From Nocardiopsis composta (GTDB taxonomy: Bacteria > Actinomycetota > Actinomycetes > Streptosporangiales > Streptosporangiaceae): a stretch of 64,000 bases of DNA. The stretch spans positions 1,279,132 through 1,343,131 of the forward strand of contig NZ_JACHDB010000002.1 of NCBI RefSeq assembly GCF_014200805.1, given 5' to 3'. The position numbers were made by a program, and so were the translations under genes. Positions 8,169-18,081 of this stretch are shown in pieces (position 1 is the stretch's first letter; each line of letters begins with the position of its first letter). Under the pieces are notes generated by a model. The model was not told the origin of the DNA. It searched no databases and saw nothing but the letters and a program-made list of their open reading frames with translations.

Positions 8169-9512
8169 ATGCCAGCGACACCGCAGTCCGCTGCCGTCCG
8201 GCAGCGCAGATCGACGATCGGCGCATTCGTCGGAACCGCGATCGAGTGGTACGACTTCTTTCTCTTCGGTACGGCCGCGGCTCTCGTATTCGGTACGGTC
8301 TTCTATCCGGACCTGGCACCGGGCGCCGGCCTCCTCGCCTCTTTCGCGACCTTCTGGGTCGGCTTTCTCGCCCGCCCCCTCGGCGGGCTGGTGTTCAGCC
8401 ATTTCGGCGACCGCCTCGGGCGCAGGAACACGCTCATCGCCACCCTCGTCCTCATGGGGGCGGCCACCACCGGAATCGGACTGCTGCCCACCTACGAGCA
8501 GGTCGGGATCGCCGCACCGGTACTCCTCATCGTCTTCCGCGCCGTGCAGGGGCTGGCCGTCGGCGGCGAGTGGGGCGGCGCCGTCGTCCTCGCCACGGAG
8601 AACGCGAAAGGGGGGAAGCAGGGAATGGCGGGGGCCTGGGTGCAGCAGGGGTCCCCGGCGGGCTCGATCCTCGCGACCCTCGCCTTCCTCCTCGTCGGAA
8701 TGCTCCCGGACGACGATTTCACGGCCTGGGGGTGGCGACTCCCGTTCCTGTTCTCCGCCGTCCTCGTCCTCATCGCCTTCGTCATCCGGAGCAAGGTCGA
8801 GGAGACCGGGCAATTCACCGACATCAAGAAAAGGGGCGAGGTTCCGGCGGTCCCCGTCCTCGAAGCGTTCCGGGAGACCCCGCGGCTCCTCCTCTTCGGT
8901 GTCCTCGCATCGGTCGTGGGGATCTCCACCGCCTATTTCAACAACACCTTCATGCTCTCCTGGACCACGGGCCCGCTCGGCATGGACCGCGGAGTCGTCC
9001 TCAACCTCATCTTCGTCGCCGCGGTCGTGCAGTTCGCCTGGCAGCCGGTCGCGGCGAAGATCTCCGAGCGGGCCGGCGTCCGCGCGGTCATGGTGTGCGG
9101 GCTGGTCGTCACCGCGCTGGGCGCGGTCCCCTTCTTCGCGGCCATCCAGTCGGCCGACGCGGCGTTCCTCGGCCTCACCCTCGTCGCCAACACGATCGGG
9201 GCCACCGCCTACTACGCGATGCTCGCCGGAGCGCTGTCCGACGCCTTCCCCGCCCGCATCCGCTACACGGGGGTGACCGTCGCCTACCAGGTCTGCGCGA
9301 CGGTCTTCGGCGGCAGCGCGCCGATCATCGCGCAGTGGCTGCTCAACACCACCGGAGGGAACGCCTGGGCGGTCATGGGGTTCTACCTCGTCCTCATCAT
9401 GCTCACCCTCGCCGGGGTCGTCGGCATCACCCGCACCGCCCGGGCCGGGACCGCCGGCCGCCCGGAGACCCCCGGGACGGGCACCGCAGCAACGGAAGGA
9501 AGCCGCCGATGA
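8169..9512 (+). CDS. MHS-family metabolite:H+ symporter (MFS, ProP/ShiA type)
   Basis: The protein has 447 residues and about 12 transmembrane helices. Family signs are the N-terminal GTAIEWYDFFLFG motif, the loop GDRLGRRNTLI, and AVQGLAVGGEWGGAVVLATE in helices 4-5. Members import organic acids, osmolytes or amino-acid derivatives with protons. The stop overlaps the ATG of the amidohydrolase (ATGA), so the two genes form one operon. The carrier probably imports the compound the hydrolase acts on. Confidence 0.88.
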   Translation: MPATPQSAAVRQRRSTIGAFVGTAIEWYDFFLFGTAAALVFGTVFYPDLAPGAGLLASFATFWVGFLARPLGGLVFSHFGDRLGRRNTLIATLVLMGAATTGIGLLPTYEQVGIAAPVLLIVFRAVQGLAVGGEWGGAVVLATENAKGGKQGMAGAWVQQGSPAGSILATLAFLLVGMLPDDDFTAWGWRLPFLFSAVLVLIAFVIRSKVEETGQFTDIKKRGEVPAVPVLEAFRETPRLLLFGVLASVVGISTAYFNNTFMLSWTTGPLGMDRGVVLNLIFVAAVVQFAWQPVAAKISERAGVRAVMVCGLVVTALGAVPFFAAIQSADAAFLGLTLVANTIGATAYYAMLAGALSDAFPARIRYTGVTVAYQVCATVFGGSAPIIAQWLLNTTGGNAWAVMGFYLVLIMLTLAGVVGITRTARAGTAGRPETPGTGTAATEGSRR

Positions 9513-11146
9513 AGATCGACTCCCTGTGGCACGGCAGGTTCTGGACCGGGGACCCCGCCCGGCCCGAGGCCCGCACCGTGGCCGTGCACCACGGCCGGAT
9601 CCTCGCCGTCGACGAGGTCTCCGGGCTGGAGGCGGAGCACGAGTACGACTTCGGCGCGGCCCGGATCGTCCCGGGACTGCACGATGCCCACCACCACACC
9701 GCCGGCACCGGCGAGCAGCTGGCCGCCGTCGACCTGCGGTATCCGAAGGTGAGGACGCTCGACGGCCTCTACGCCGCCATCGCCGAGCGGGCCGCGGAGC
9801 TGCCGCCGGACGCCTGGGTGCGCGGCGGCGGCTACGACCAGAACAGGCTCGGGGACCACCCCACGGCCGAAGGGCTGGACAAGGCCGCCGGCGGGCGGCC
9901 GGCGATCATCGAGCACGTCTCGCACCACATGATCGTCGCCAACACCCGCGCCTTCGAACTGGCCGGCGCGCCCGGCCGGCGCGGCTACCCCGACATCCCC
10001 GGCGGCCGGGTGCTGCGGGACGAGGACGGGCGCGCCGTGGGCCTGCTGCAGGAGCGGGCGGGCGACCCCGTCCGGCTGGAGGGGGCGAAGACCACCGGGG
10101 AGGAGTCGGTCCGCGCCCTGCGGCTCGCCTCCGAGCAGGCGCTCCGCTACGGGCTGACGAGCCTCACCGAACCGGGCGTCCTGGTGGGCGGCGCGATGGG
10201 GGTCAACGCCCCGGTGCTGGGCACCTACCAGACGGCGATCGAGACCGGGGCGCTGCGCCCGCGGATGACCGTGATGCCCTTCCACCGCGTCCTGCACGGA
10301 CTCGAACTCAACGCTGAGGGGATGCGCACCCTCGACCTGGGGATGCGCACCGGCTTCGGCGACGACCGCCTGCGCCTCGGACCGGTGAAGATCATCTCCG
10401 ACGGCTCGCTCATCGGCCGGACCGCCGCCGTCCACGACTGCTTCTGCGGAGAGCGGGACAACCGCGGCGTCATGGTCGTCGACCCGGACGAACTGCTCGA
10501 ACTCGTCCCCGCGTTCCACCGGGCCGGATGGACGGTGGCCGCGCACGCGATCGGGGACCGGGCGATCGACCACGCCCTGGACGCCGTCGCCGCGGCGCGG
10601 CGAGAACACCCGCGGCCGGTGCGCCACCGGATCGAGCACTTCGCGATCGCCACCGACGAGCAGGTGCGCAGGTGCGCCGGACTCGGCGTCGTACCGGTGC
10701 CTCAGGGGGCGTTCATCTCCGAGTTCGGCGACGGCATCCTGAGCGCCATCGGCGAGCGGCGCGCACGGGGCGCCTACCGGATGCGCTCCCTGCTGGACGC
10801 GGGCATGGTGGTGCCCGGATCGACGGACTCGCCCGTCGCGGACGCGAACCCGTTCGTGTCCATGCACGACCTCGTGAACCGGGTGACGGCCGCCGGAGCG
10901 GACTTCGCCCCCGAAGAGCGGGTGACCGCCGCCGAGGCGCTCCGCGCCTACACCTACGGCTCGGCCTACGCGGTGGGCCGGGAGAACGACGTCGGCACGC
11001 TCCGGCCGGGCCTGCTCGCGGACTTCGTCGCGCTCAGCGACGACCTGCTCGCCGTCGCCCCCTCCCGGATCAGGGACACCGGGGCGACCGCGACGGTCAT
11101 CGGAGGAGAGCTGCTGTGGGGCGAGGACGCCGTCAAGGCGAGGTAG
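9509..11146 (+). CDS. Amidohydrolase family 3 (YtcJ-like) metal-dependent hydrolase
   Basis: The protein has 545 residues. It shows the amidohydrolase TIM-barrel signature: a beta-sandwich N-terminus, the metal-binding HDAHHH after VPGL, VSHHMIVANTRA, a carboxylated-lysine-like region around DRLRLGPVKIISDGSLIG, AHAIGDRAID, RIEHFAIA, and the final metal ligand in PGSTDSPVAD. The YtcJ/NfdA group hydrolyses N-formyl or other N-acyl compounds. It is coupled to the MHS carrier and probably under LysR control. No signal peptide is seen, so it acts in the cytoplasm after uptake. The substrate is unknown. Confidence 0.88.
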   Translation: MKIDSLWHGRFWTGDPARPEARTVAVHHGRILAVDEVSGLEAEHEYDFGAARIVPGLHDAHHHTAGTGEQLAAVDLRYPKVRTLDGLYAAIAERAAELPPDAWVRGGGYDQNRLGDHPTAEGLDKAAGGRPAIIEHVSHHMIVANTRAFELAGAPGRRGYPDIPGGRVLRDEDGRAVGLLQERAGDPVRLEGAKTTGEESVRALRLASEQALRYGLTSLTEPGVLVGGAMGVNAPVLGTYQTAIETGALRPRMTVMPFHRVLHGLELNAEGMRTLDLGMRTGFGDDRLRLGPVKIISDGSLIGRTAAVHDCFCGERDNRGVMVVDPDELLELVPAFHRAGWTVAAHAIGDRAIDHALDAVAAARREHPRPVRHRIEHFAIATDEQVRRCAGLGVVPVPQGAFISEFGDGILSAIGERRARGAYRMRSLLDAGMVVPGSTDSPVADANPFVSMHDLVNRVTAAGADFAPEERVTAAEALRAYTYGSAYAVGRENDVGTLRPGLLADFVALSDDLLAVAPSRIRDTGATATVIGGELLWGEDAVKAR

Positions 11147-11357
11147 CGGGGGAGTCCCGGTACCGGCCGGCACCGGGGCTCCGCGGCGGCCCGGCGGCCG
11201 GCCGCGCCCCCGGTCGGGCCCCGGCCGGGAGGAGCGCACCGCCGGGGCGGGCCGGGGCCGGTGCGCTCGCCGGTCCCGCCCCTGCCCGGGCCGGCCGTTC
11301 GCTCCTCGGGGACGGCCCCGAGGGCGTTGCGGCGCACCGGTCCGGGGCGAAGACGTC

Positions 11358-11933
11358 TCAGGCCGCACCGGTGGCCGGCGCCTCAGGGCGGCCCTCGCCG
11401 GCCCGGACGGCGTCGCCGCACAGGTCCATGAACTCCCGGCCCTCCTCGCCGGCCCCGGCCGGCAGCGGCGGGACGCCCCGGTGCGAACCCGCCCGGATGC
11501 GGGTGGGGGCGCCATCGGGGCCGACGTCGGAGAACAGGAAGAGCATCAGCAGCGCCCGGCCACCCGAGCGGAGACCGACACGGTGATCCCCCCTGCACAC
11601 CGGGAAACGAGGCGTCGAGGTGCCGGCCGGCGTCACCGGGGTCCTCCCCGCCGGGAAGCGCACCGGGAAGGTGCCCGGCCCGCCGGCGGCCCTCGCCCGC
11701 CAACCGGTCGAACGCCGCATGCCGCGCGGGGGCCGTGGCGGCCTCCCGGAACGGCCGGGCGCGGTAGCCGCCGAGGCGGCCGGCCGCCTCCAGGCGGCAG
11801 GATCCTCAGGGGCGCAGCCCGGGGCGGCCCGCGGCGGCTTTCGGCCCTGGTCGGCGAGTTCACGGGGGAGCGCCCCTCGCAGGGCGACGAACCCGTCCTC
11901 GACGAACGCCTCGATATCGTGATCGGACGGCAT
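11358..11933 (-). pseudogene. Frameshifted phytanoyl-CoA-dioxygenase-like (PhyH) gene
   Basis: The ATG at 11933 opens a clear PhyH-like start (DIEAFVEDGFVALRGALPREL). The family pattern is then lost, reappears in another reading frame on the same strand around 11620-11760 (PFREAATAPARHAAFDRLAGEGR, then the Fe-ligand-like HLDASFPG), and returns to the first frame near 11560 with GRALLMLFLFSDVG..APTRIRAGSH. Two compensating frameshifts and a small deletion between HLDASF and GRALL therefore disrupt a 2-oxoglutarate/Fe(II) dioxygenase-like gene. It lies head to head with the MerR gene at 12137 and was probably its former target. Sequencing error cannot be excluded, but two shifts plus a deletion argue for decay. 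Confidence 0.7.
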
Positions 11934-12136
11934 GAACCGGCTCCTCTCGTTCACCGGCAACGCCAGGAGGCGCCCCGCAGACGCGGCCCGGCGGCCGCGG
12001 TTCGCCTCCGAGCAGAACGCCCGCGCCGACCGGGCCCGCTCCGGCGGGGTTCGGCACCCCCGGGGCGGGGATGACCGCTCCACCGGCCGTGACCGCCCCG
12101 CGCACCCCGCGCGACCCGGACTCCGAGGAGCCTCCG

Positions 12137-12874
12137 ATGCGCAGCAGCGAGCTCGCCCAGCTGGCCGGCGTCACCGTCCGCACGCTGCGCCACTACCACC
12201 AGATCGGGCTGCTGCCCGAGCCGCCGCGCTCGGCCGGGGGGTACCGGCGCTACGACGCGGGCGACCTCGTCCGGCTCCTGCGCATCACGAGGATGGCCGC
12301 GCTCGGGGTACCGCTGTCCGCGCTCCCCGCGCTGCTGGACGATCCGACGGCCGCGGAGGAGCTGCTCGACGAGCTCGACCGCCAGGCGGCCGCCGAGATC
12401 GAGCGGCTCACCGCCCGCAGGGCCGGCATCGCCGCGCTGCGCCGCAGCGGCGCGCCGCCCGACCTGTCCCCGGAACTCTCCGCGCGGCGCTCCTCTCCCG
12501 GGGAGATCCCCGCGGACATGGCCCGTTACGAGCACGAGCTGCTGATCCTCCTCGGGCACCTGCTCGGACACGACGGCCCGGCGGGACTCGCCGCGCTGTT
12601 CGGCGCGGCGGACAGGGAGCTGGCCGCGTCCGCACCGCTGACGGCGCGCTTCTACGCCCTGGATTCCGACACCCCGGAAGAGGAGATCGCTTCGTTGGCC
12701 GACGCGCTGGTCGCGGACCTGAAACCGGCCATGGCGCGACTGGCCGGCCTGTTCCCGCTCGACCGGCAGGCCGCGGTACTGCTGGACCAGCTGAACGAGC
12801 GGGCGCTCAGGCCCGTGCAGCACCGGGTCCTGCGCCGGGTCCAGCAGCGGTTGACCCGGCCCGGCGGGGACTGA
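12137..12874 (+). CDS. MerR-family transcriptional regulator
   Basis: The protein has 245 residues, starting at the ATG after GAGGAGCCTCCG. The N-terminal winged helix is canonical (SELAQLAGVTVRTLRHYHQIGLLPEPPRSAGGYRRYDAGDLVRLLRI), followed by a coiled-coil segment rich in Glu/Leu/Ala (residues about 70-110) and a helical C-terminal domain of about 120 residues. There is no cysteine cluster for metal sensing, so an organic ligand is more likely. It is divergent from the broken dioxygenase-like gene. Confidence 0.9.
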   Translation: MRSSELAQLAGVTVRTLRHYHQIGLLPEPPRSAGGYRRYDAGDLVRLLRITRMAALGVPLSALPALLDDPTAAEELLDELDRQAAAEIERLTARRAGIAALRRSGAPPDLSPELSARRSSPGEIPADMARYEHELLILLGHLLGHDGPAGLAALFGAADRELAASAPLTARFYALDSDTPEEEIASLADALVADLKPAMARLAGLFPLDRQAAVLLDQLNERALRPVQHRVLRRVQQRLTRPGGD

Positions 12875-13017
12875 CCGGACCGGGGACGGCCCACCGGCGG
12901 ACTCCGCCGCGCCCCGTGCGCCCTGTGCCCTGGAACACATCGCGTGCTCTTGAGTCCGACGCGACGTCAGAGTCTGGACTGGGCGGTGTCCGCATCCACC
13001 GATCGGGAGGATCCGCC

Positions 13018-14937
13018 ATGACCGCTCCGTCGAAGCCGATCTCGGTCGAAGAGTTCTTCGGCCCGCCCACCCGCAGCAGGGCCCTGCTGTCCCCGGACGG
13101 CGCGAAGGTCGCCTACCTCGCCCCCTGGCGCGGCCGGCTCAACGTGTTCGTCCGCGACCTGGACTCGGACTGGGCCGCCCCCGACGGTGCCGAGGACTCC
13201 GGCGCCCGGCGCGTCACCTCCGACGCCCGGCGCAGCATCGACACCTTCTTCTGGAGCGCCGACGGCCGCTACCTGCTGTTCCAGCAGGACACCGACGGCG
13301 ACGAGAACTGGCACCTGCACCGCGCCGACCCGGCCCGCCCCGAGGAGCCCGCGGTCGACCTGACCCCTTACGAGGGCGTGCGGCTCCTCGGCACGGCCCT
13401 CTCCCCGGCCCGGCCGGGAACGGCGTTCGTGCAGCTCAACAAGCGTCGCCCCGACCTGATCGACCTGTACGAGCTCGACCTGGCCACCGGAGAGCTGACC
13501 ACGGCCGCGGAGAACCCCGGAGACGTCGTCGGCTGGCTGGCCGCCCCAGGCCGGCTGCTGGCCCTCACCATCGAGGAAGGAGGCGACCATGTGCTCTCGG
13601 AGCAGACCCGGGGCGAGCGGCGGCCGATCACCCGGTTCCCCGGCACCGACGCCCTCTTCGGGGCCCACCCGGCCGCCTTCACCCCGGACGGCGGCGGCCT
13701 GTGGATCGGCTCGTCGCGCGGCTCGGACCGCACCCGCCTGGTCCGGCTCGACCTGGACACCGGCGAGCAGACCGGGGTGGACAGCCACCCCGTGTTCGAC
13801 CTGGACACCCCCCGCCCCGAAGCCGACCAGCGCTTCCCGTCCTCACTGATCCTGCACCCGGGAACCGGGGAACTGCTCGGAGCCCGCTACCTCGGCGCCC
13901 GCCAGGAGATCCACGCGCTCGATGCGCACTTCGCCGAAGTGCTGCCGCGGCTGGCCGAGCTGTCCGACGGCGACCTGGCCCACGTGTCCTGCGACACCGC
14001 GGGGCAGCGCTGGGTGGTGGACTTCACCCACGACCGCGACCCCGGTGTCACCTGGTCCTACGACCACGCCACGGGACGGGCGCGCCGCCTGTTCCGGCCG
14101 TTCCCGCACCTCGACCCGGCCCGCCTGGCCCCGGTCGCCCCCATCACCCTCACCGCCCGCGACGGCATCGACCTGCCCTGCCACCTCACCCTGCCGGTCG
14201 GGGCCGAGCCGCGCCATCTGCCGACCGTGCTGCTGGTGCACGGCGGGCCGTGGTACCGCGACAGCTGGTGCTACGACCCGGAGGTCCAGCTGCTGGCCGA
14301 CCGCGGCTACGCGGTGCTGCAGGTCGGCTTCCGCGGCTCCACCGGCTACGGCAAGGCCCACACCCAGGCCGCGATCGGCCAGTTCGCCGGGCGCATGCAC
14401 GACGACCTCATCGACGCCCTCGACTGGGCGATCGAGCAGGGCCACACCGACCCGGACCGGGTCGCGATCTACGGCTGCTCCTACGGCGGCTACGCCGCCC
14501 TGGTCGGGGCCGCGTTCACCCCGGACCGGTTCGCGGCCGCGGTCAGCTACACCGGGATGTCCGACCTCGTCGACCTCGTCCGCTCGGTCGTCCCGTTCGC
14601 CCGGCGCACGGTCGAGAACAGCTACCTGCGCTACATCGGCGACCCGGACGACCCGGCCCAGGAGGCCGACATGCTCGCCCGCTCGCCCATCAGCCGGGTC
14701 GACGACATCACCGCACCGGTGCTGCTGATCCACGGTGCCAACGACGTCCGTGTGGCACGCCGCCACTCCGACCGCATCGCGGACGCGCTGCGCTCCCGCG
14801 GCGCCGAGGTGGAGTACCTGCTGAACGAGGCCGAGGGCCACTGGTTCATCAACCCGGACAGCAACATCGAGCTGTACCGCACACTGGAGCGCTTCCTCGC
14901 CCGGCACCTGGGCGGACGCTCCTCGGCCGCCTCATGA
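13018..14937 (+). CDS. Prolyl-oligopeptidase-family (S9) serine peptidase
   Basis: The protein has 639 residues; GGGAGGAT precedes the ATG. The N-terminal ~370 residues form repeated WD/beta-propeller-like units ([46 protein letters not shown]). The C-terminal alpha/beta hydrolase domain has the nucleophile Ser488 in GCSYGG, Asp576 in HGANDVRV and His608 in EGHW, so the catalytic triad is complete. [10 protein letters not shown] fits the oxyanion region of acylaminoacyl-peptidase/DPP-like enzymes. No signal peptide is seen; it probably trims short cytoplasmic peptides. It stands alone as a transcription unit, ending at the hairpin 14964-15000. Confidence 0.92.
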   Translation: MTAPSKPISVEEFFGPPTRSRALLSPDGAKVAYLAPWRGRLNVFVRDLDSDWAAPDGAEDSGARRVTSDARRSIDTFFWSADGRYLLFQQDTDGDENWHLHRADPARPEEPAVDLTPYEGVRLLGTALSPARPGTAFVQLNKRRPDLIDLYELDLATGELTTAAENPGDVVGWLAAPGRLLALTIEEGGDHVLSEQTRGERRPITRFPGTDALFGAHPAAFTPDGGGLWIGSSRGSDRTRLVRLDLDTGEQTGVDSHPVFDLDTPRPEADQRFPSSLILHPGTGELLGARYLGARQEIHALDAHFAEVLPRLAELSDGDLAHVSCDTAGQRWVVDFTHDRDPGVTWSYDHATGRARRLFRPFPHLDPARLAPVAPITLTARDGIDLPCHLTLPVGAEPRHLPTVLLVHGGPWYRDSWCYDPEVQLLADRGYAVLQVGFRGSTGYGKAHTQAAIGQFAGRMHDDLIDALDWAIEQGHTDPDRVAIYGCSYGGYAALVGAAFTPDRFAAAVSYTGMSDLVDLVRSVVPFARRTVENSYLRYIGDPDDPAQEADMLARSPISRVDDITAPVLLIHGANDVRVARRHSDRIADALRSRGAEVEYLLNEAEGHWFINPDSNIELYRTLERFLARHLGGRSSAAS

Positions 14938-14963
14938 GGCGGGCCGGCGGACGATGACGGCAA

Positions 14964-15000
14964 GCGGCCCCGCACCCGACGCCGGAGGCGGTGGGGCCGC
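14964..15000. terminator. Hairpin between convergent genes
   Basis: GCGGCCCC and GGGGCCGC are exact inverted repeats 21 bases apart, just after the S9 peptidase stop and before the convergent gene end at 15174. No T-run follows, as is usual in high-GC actinobacteria. The remaining ~170 bases to 15173 hold nothing recognisable. Confidence 0.5.
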
Positions 15001-15173
15001 GCCCCCGTCGCCGCTCCGATGGGCGCCGCCCCGTCGAGCACTCCTTGCCGCCGCGGGCCGCTGAGCCCGATCGGGCCGGCCATCCGGTGCCGGCCCCCGC
15101 GGGCGGCGCGGCGGCCCCGTCCGCCGTGCATGCGCGGGGCCGGTGGGGGGATCGCGCCGCCGGCGGGCGGAGG

Positions 15174-15791
15174 TCAGCCCGCGACCGGCAGGGGGACGAT
15201 GTAGACGAGCGAGAAGGCCTCATAGATCGCGCCGATGACGAACAGCGCCAGCGCGGGGAGGCTCAGCCGGCCGGCCTGCCGAAGGCCGTGGAGGTATCCC
15301 CTGCGGCGGTCGGGGGCGCCGACCGCCGCGGGGCGCGGCCAGGCCTTTCCGAGGAGGTAGGCGCCGAGCATGACCAGGGCGTGGGCCTGGAACTCGATGA
15401 TGAGCGTCAGCGAGTGCGGGATCATCGGCTTCGCCACGGTCGCGTCGACCGGGGCGAGGACCACGCCGGTCTCGTACGCCTTGTGGGCGAAGGCGGCGAT
15501 ACCGGCGAAGGGCACGATCATCGAGGGCAGCAGGATCCTCAGCGCGGCGACGGTCACCACGTTGACCCCGAGGATGGCCGCGGCGAACAGCCAGGGGTTC
15601 TGGAACAGGGTCCCCACCAGGTCGGCCGTCCCGTCCTCGTGCCGAGAGGCGACCTGCGCGGCGTTCAGTTCAGGGAAGGCCGGCGCCGCCGCCACGCCGA
15701 TGAGGAACACGCCGTACGCGATCGCGTTCATCGCGAGGTAGGCGCGGAGGTTCGCGCGGATGATCTGGAAGGGATCGCCTGGGTTCCGCAT
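15174..15791 (-). CDS. SpoIIM-like integral membrane protein (DUF95 family)
   Basis: The protein has 205 residues; GGAG sits before the ATG at 15791. About five to six hydrophobic helices are visible (YLAMNAIAYGVFLIGVAAA, PWLFAAAILGVNVVTVAALRILL, MIVPFAGIAAFA, LIIEFQAHALVMLGAYLLG, SLPALALFVIGAIYEAFSLVYIVPL). The IPHSLTLIIEFQAHAL segment matches the conserved P-H-x-x-x-E region of stage II sporulation protein M relatives. In non-endospore formers these proteins are of unknown function and often sit near RDD or ABC membrane proteins; no such partner is here. Confidence 0.65.
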   Translation of the reverse strand: MRNPGDPFQIIRANLRAYLAMNAIAYGVFLIGVAAAPAFPELNAAQVASRHEDGTADLVGTLFQNPWLFAAAILGVNVVTVAALRILLPSMIVPFAGIAAFAHKAYETGVVLAPVDATVAKPMIPHSLTLIIEFQAHALVMLGAYLLGKAWPRPAAVGAPDRRRGYLHGLRQAGRLSLPALALFVIGAIYEAFSLVYIVPLPVAG

Positions 15792-16159
15792 TTTTTCTCC
15801 GTGGTCGGGATGGCCGGCGAGCCGCCCGGGCCGCTCTGATCGGCGTCCGGCCGCCGGGACGGCCGCCTCGCCGCGGACGCACTCCGAAGCGCTGCACGGC
15901 CATGCGGCGCGCGGTCGGCGGCGGGGCGTTGAGGCGCGTGCCGTATGCGGCTCGCCATCACTCCAGACCATGTCCTCGGGGCAGGGTCGAGCACGGCGCA
16001 CGGAGGAGGAGCGGTGCCCGCGGTCGGGCTCGCCCGCCAGCCGCCGCGGAGGCGCCGGAGAACCGGGGTGCGGCTTGATCGTGCCCCGGGGGCAGAGTGT
16101 GGACTGCATGCATGAGCGGGGACGGCCGCTCGCGGCCATCGGGTGACAGGAGGCAACGC

Positions 16160-16908
16160 GTGGCGTGGAGCACCCGGCAGATCGCCGAACTCGCCGGTAC
16201 GACGGTGAAGGCCGTTCGGTACTACCACCGGATCGGGCCGCTGGACGTGCCGGAGCGAACGGCGAACGGATACAAGCAGTACGAGGTCGAACACCTGGTC
16301 CGCCTGGTCCAGATCAAGCGATTGAGCGATCTGGGAGTCCCGCTGTCGGAGGTCGCGTCGATGGGACGGGCCGAGGAGGACCCGGACGAGGCGATCCGCG
16401 TGCTGGACGCGGAGCTCGAAGCGACGATCGACCGGCTCAACCGCGTGCGGGCGGAACCGGCCGTCATCCTGCGCCACCGCGCGCCGGCGTACGTCCCGTC
16501 CGGGTTCGCCCCGGTCTCCCGCGACCTCTCCGACAGGCAGCGATCGCTGCTGATGGTCTACTCGACCGTTCTCAGCGGGAGTCCATGGGGGAGTTCCGCG
16601 AGATGCTCGGCGAACCCGAGGAGACGGACCAGGAGTTCGAGGCCCTTCCGCCGGACGCCGACGACGCCGCGATCGACGGTCTCGCCGCGCGCCTGCTGCC
16701 GGTCGTCCTCAAGGGCCGCGAGAAGCATCCGTGGTCGAAGGAGCCGGCGGCGGACGCGCCGGGCGGAGCGAAGAACGCCGAACGGACGATGGCCGAGGCG
16801 ATGGTGCAGTTGTACGACCCCGCACAGCTGCGGGTACTGAAGCGCCTGCACGCTCTCCTCGAAGAGGCGGAGGCGGCAGCGGCGGACGCGGGCGACGACC
16901 TGCCTTGA
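16160..16908 (+). pseudogene. MerR-family regulator broken by one frameshift
   Basis: The GTG at 16160 follows AGGAGG. The N-terminal 140 residues are a normal MerR protein (STRQIAELAGTTVKAVRYYHRIGPLDVPERTANGYKQY, then a helical linker). At about 16574-16582, in the run CAGCGGGAGTCC, the reading frame breaks. The expected continuation (ESMGEFREMLGEPEETDQEFEALP, ending at 16908) is in a different forward frame. With one base added or removed the product would be about 249 residues. This is either a recent inactivation or a sequencing error. Confidence 0.75.
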
Positions 16909-17295
16909 CGCGGCGCCCCGCCCGTACGCCGCGCGAGGACGGAGACGGCGTGCGCGTCCCGCCCGCCGCCCGCTCCGAGGCCCGGTGGATGCTTCGGCCG
17001 CGGACGCCTCTCCGGAACCCTCCCCCTCGTTTCCGGCGACCCGGGGTGCGGCAGGCGGCCGCGAGCCGCGCCGCCCCGGACCGGGCGGCGGCCCCGGATC
17101 CCGCCCCGGAGCGCGGTTCCGTCCCCGGCTCCCGGTGGACGGCCCGGACCTTCTTGAGGAGGCCGGCGGCCGAGGCCTCTCCAGGGCCCGGCCCTGGGCC
17201 CTGGAATGGGGTCCTCGGTCTCTCCCGGACCGGCGGGGGCGGGGGATAGGGTCGGCCCACCTACAGTTCCGGACGTACCGCCGGAGGGCCGGGCC
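16909..17295. other. Gene-free spacer with a promoter before the inhibitor gene
   Basis: No coding potential beyond compositional shadows is seen in these 387 bases. A TAGGGT box at 17247-17252, about 44 bases before the ATG at 17296, is the likely -10 element of the downstream gene. Confidence 0.4.
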
Positions 17296-17799
17296 ATGGA
17301 TCAGCCTGCACGACGACGTTCTCCCTTCGCCGCCCTCGCGGACGAGCGCGGCGGGGGAGCGGTGGAGTACGCGGCCGTGATCGGGGTGGTGGCCACCGTG
17401 GTGGGGTCGGTCATGGTCGCGGGGGTGCCGGAGCGCGTCGGCGGGCTGGTCGGCGCCGGGATCTGCGATCTCCTCGGAGGCGAGGGCTGCGAGGAGGCCG
17501 GCGTCCGCTCCGCCTCCGGTGACCGGCAGGCGCGGCCGGGGGCTCCCTCCGCCGATCCCGGTGAGGACGGCGGCGAGGAGGAGGCCGGCGACTCGCCCAG
17601 GTGCGAGGGGAGCTGGCCCGACCTGGTCGGGATGGACGCAGATGAGGCCATGCGCCTGCTGCAGGAGGAGGACCCCGGACTGTCCGTATCGGTCGTCCCC
17701 GAGGGCACTCCGGCCACCGCCGACTTCCAGTGCGGGCGGGTCCGCCTGAGCACCGACCCCGACGACGGCACGGTGATCAGCGCCCCGAGTGTGGGCTGA
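17296..17799 (+). CDS. Flp-pilin-like segment fused to a potato-inhibitor-I (eglin/CI-2 type) protease inhibitor
   Basis: The protein has 167 residues; GGAGGG precedes the ATG. Residues about 16-42 read DERGGGAVEYAAVIGVVATV, matching the Flp/TadE prepilin pattern (Gly, then VEYA and a hydrophobic helix), so it is membrane-inserted and could be processed by a TadV-type peptidase. A Cys-containing stretch and an acidic linker follow. Residues about 101-167 match eglin c/CI-2: WPDLVGMDADEAMRLL, then VVPEGT, the reactive loop ATADFQ, RVRL, and a final VG. The Cys pair (CEGSW and FQCGRV) matches the disulfide of plant family members. Aligned to CI-2, P1 is Ala and P1' is Asp, suggesting elastase-like targets. 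No pilus genes are nearby. Confidence 0.75.
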   Translation: MDQPARRRSPFAALADERGGGAVEYAAVIGVVATVVGSVMVAGVPERVGGLVGAGICDLLGGEGCEEAGVRSASGDRQARPGAPSADPGEDGGEEEAGDSPRCEGSWPDLVGMDADEAMRLLQEEDPGLSVSVVPEGTPATADFQCGRVRLSTDPDDGTVISAPSVG

Positions 17800-18081
17800 C
17801 CACCCGGCGCGGGCCGCCCCGCCGCCGGTGCGCAGGACTCCTCGGCCCCGGTGCGCGCGGCCCGGACCAGGGCCGCCGAGGGCACACGGCAAAGGCCCTC
17901 GCCCTCCTGAGGACCTGATGGTCGTGGAGCCCTCCCGGCCACGGCAGCGGGTGCATCCGCTGCGGGAGGGGACGGGACGGCCCTCGAGGCGCCCCCGCCA
18001 TGACCGCAGGCGCCGGTCCCCGCGGGAAGGGCGGGCGAGGGGCCGGAGGCGGCGGCCCCTCCCGGGCGGCGGCCGCTGTGT
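17800..18081. other. Gene-free spacer
   Basis: These 282 bases lie between the stop of the inhibitor gene and the convergent end of the flavoprotein gene. I see only Arg/Pro/Ala-rich shadow frames and no recognisable element. Confidence 0.35.

Noticed and set aside
7082..9500. A 1354-residue plus-strand frame reaching from 7082 to 11146
   Set aside because: Only its last 545 residues (from 9509) are the real amidohydrolase. The upstream part is Arg/Gly/Pro-rich shadow of the LysR gene on the other strand and of the MHS gene in another frame.
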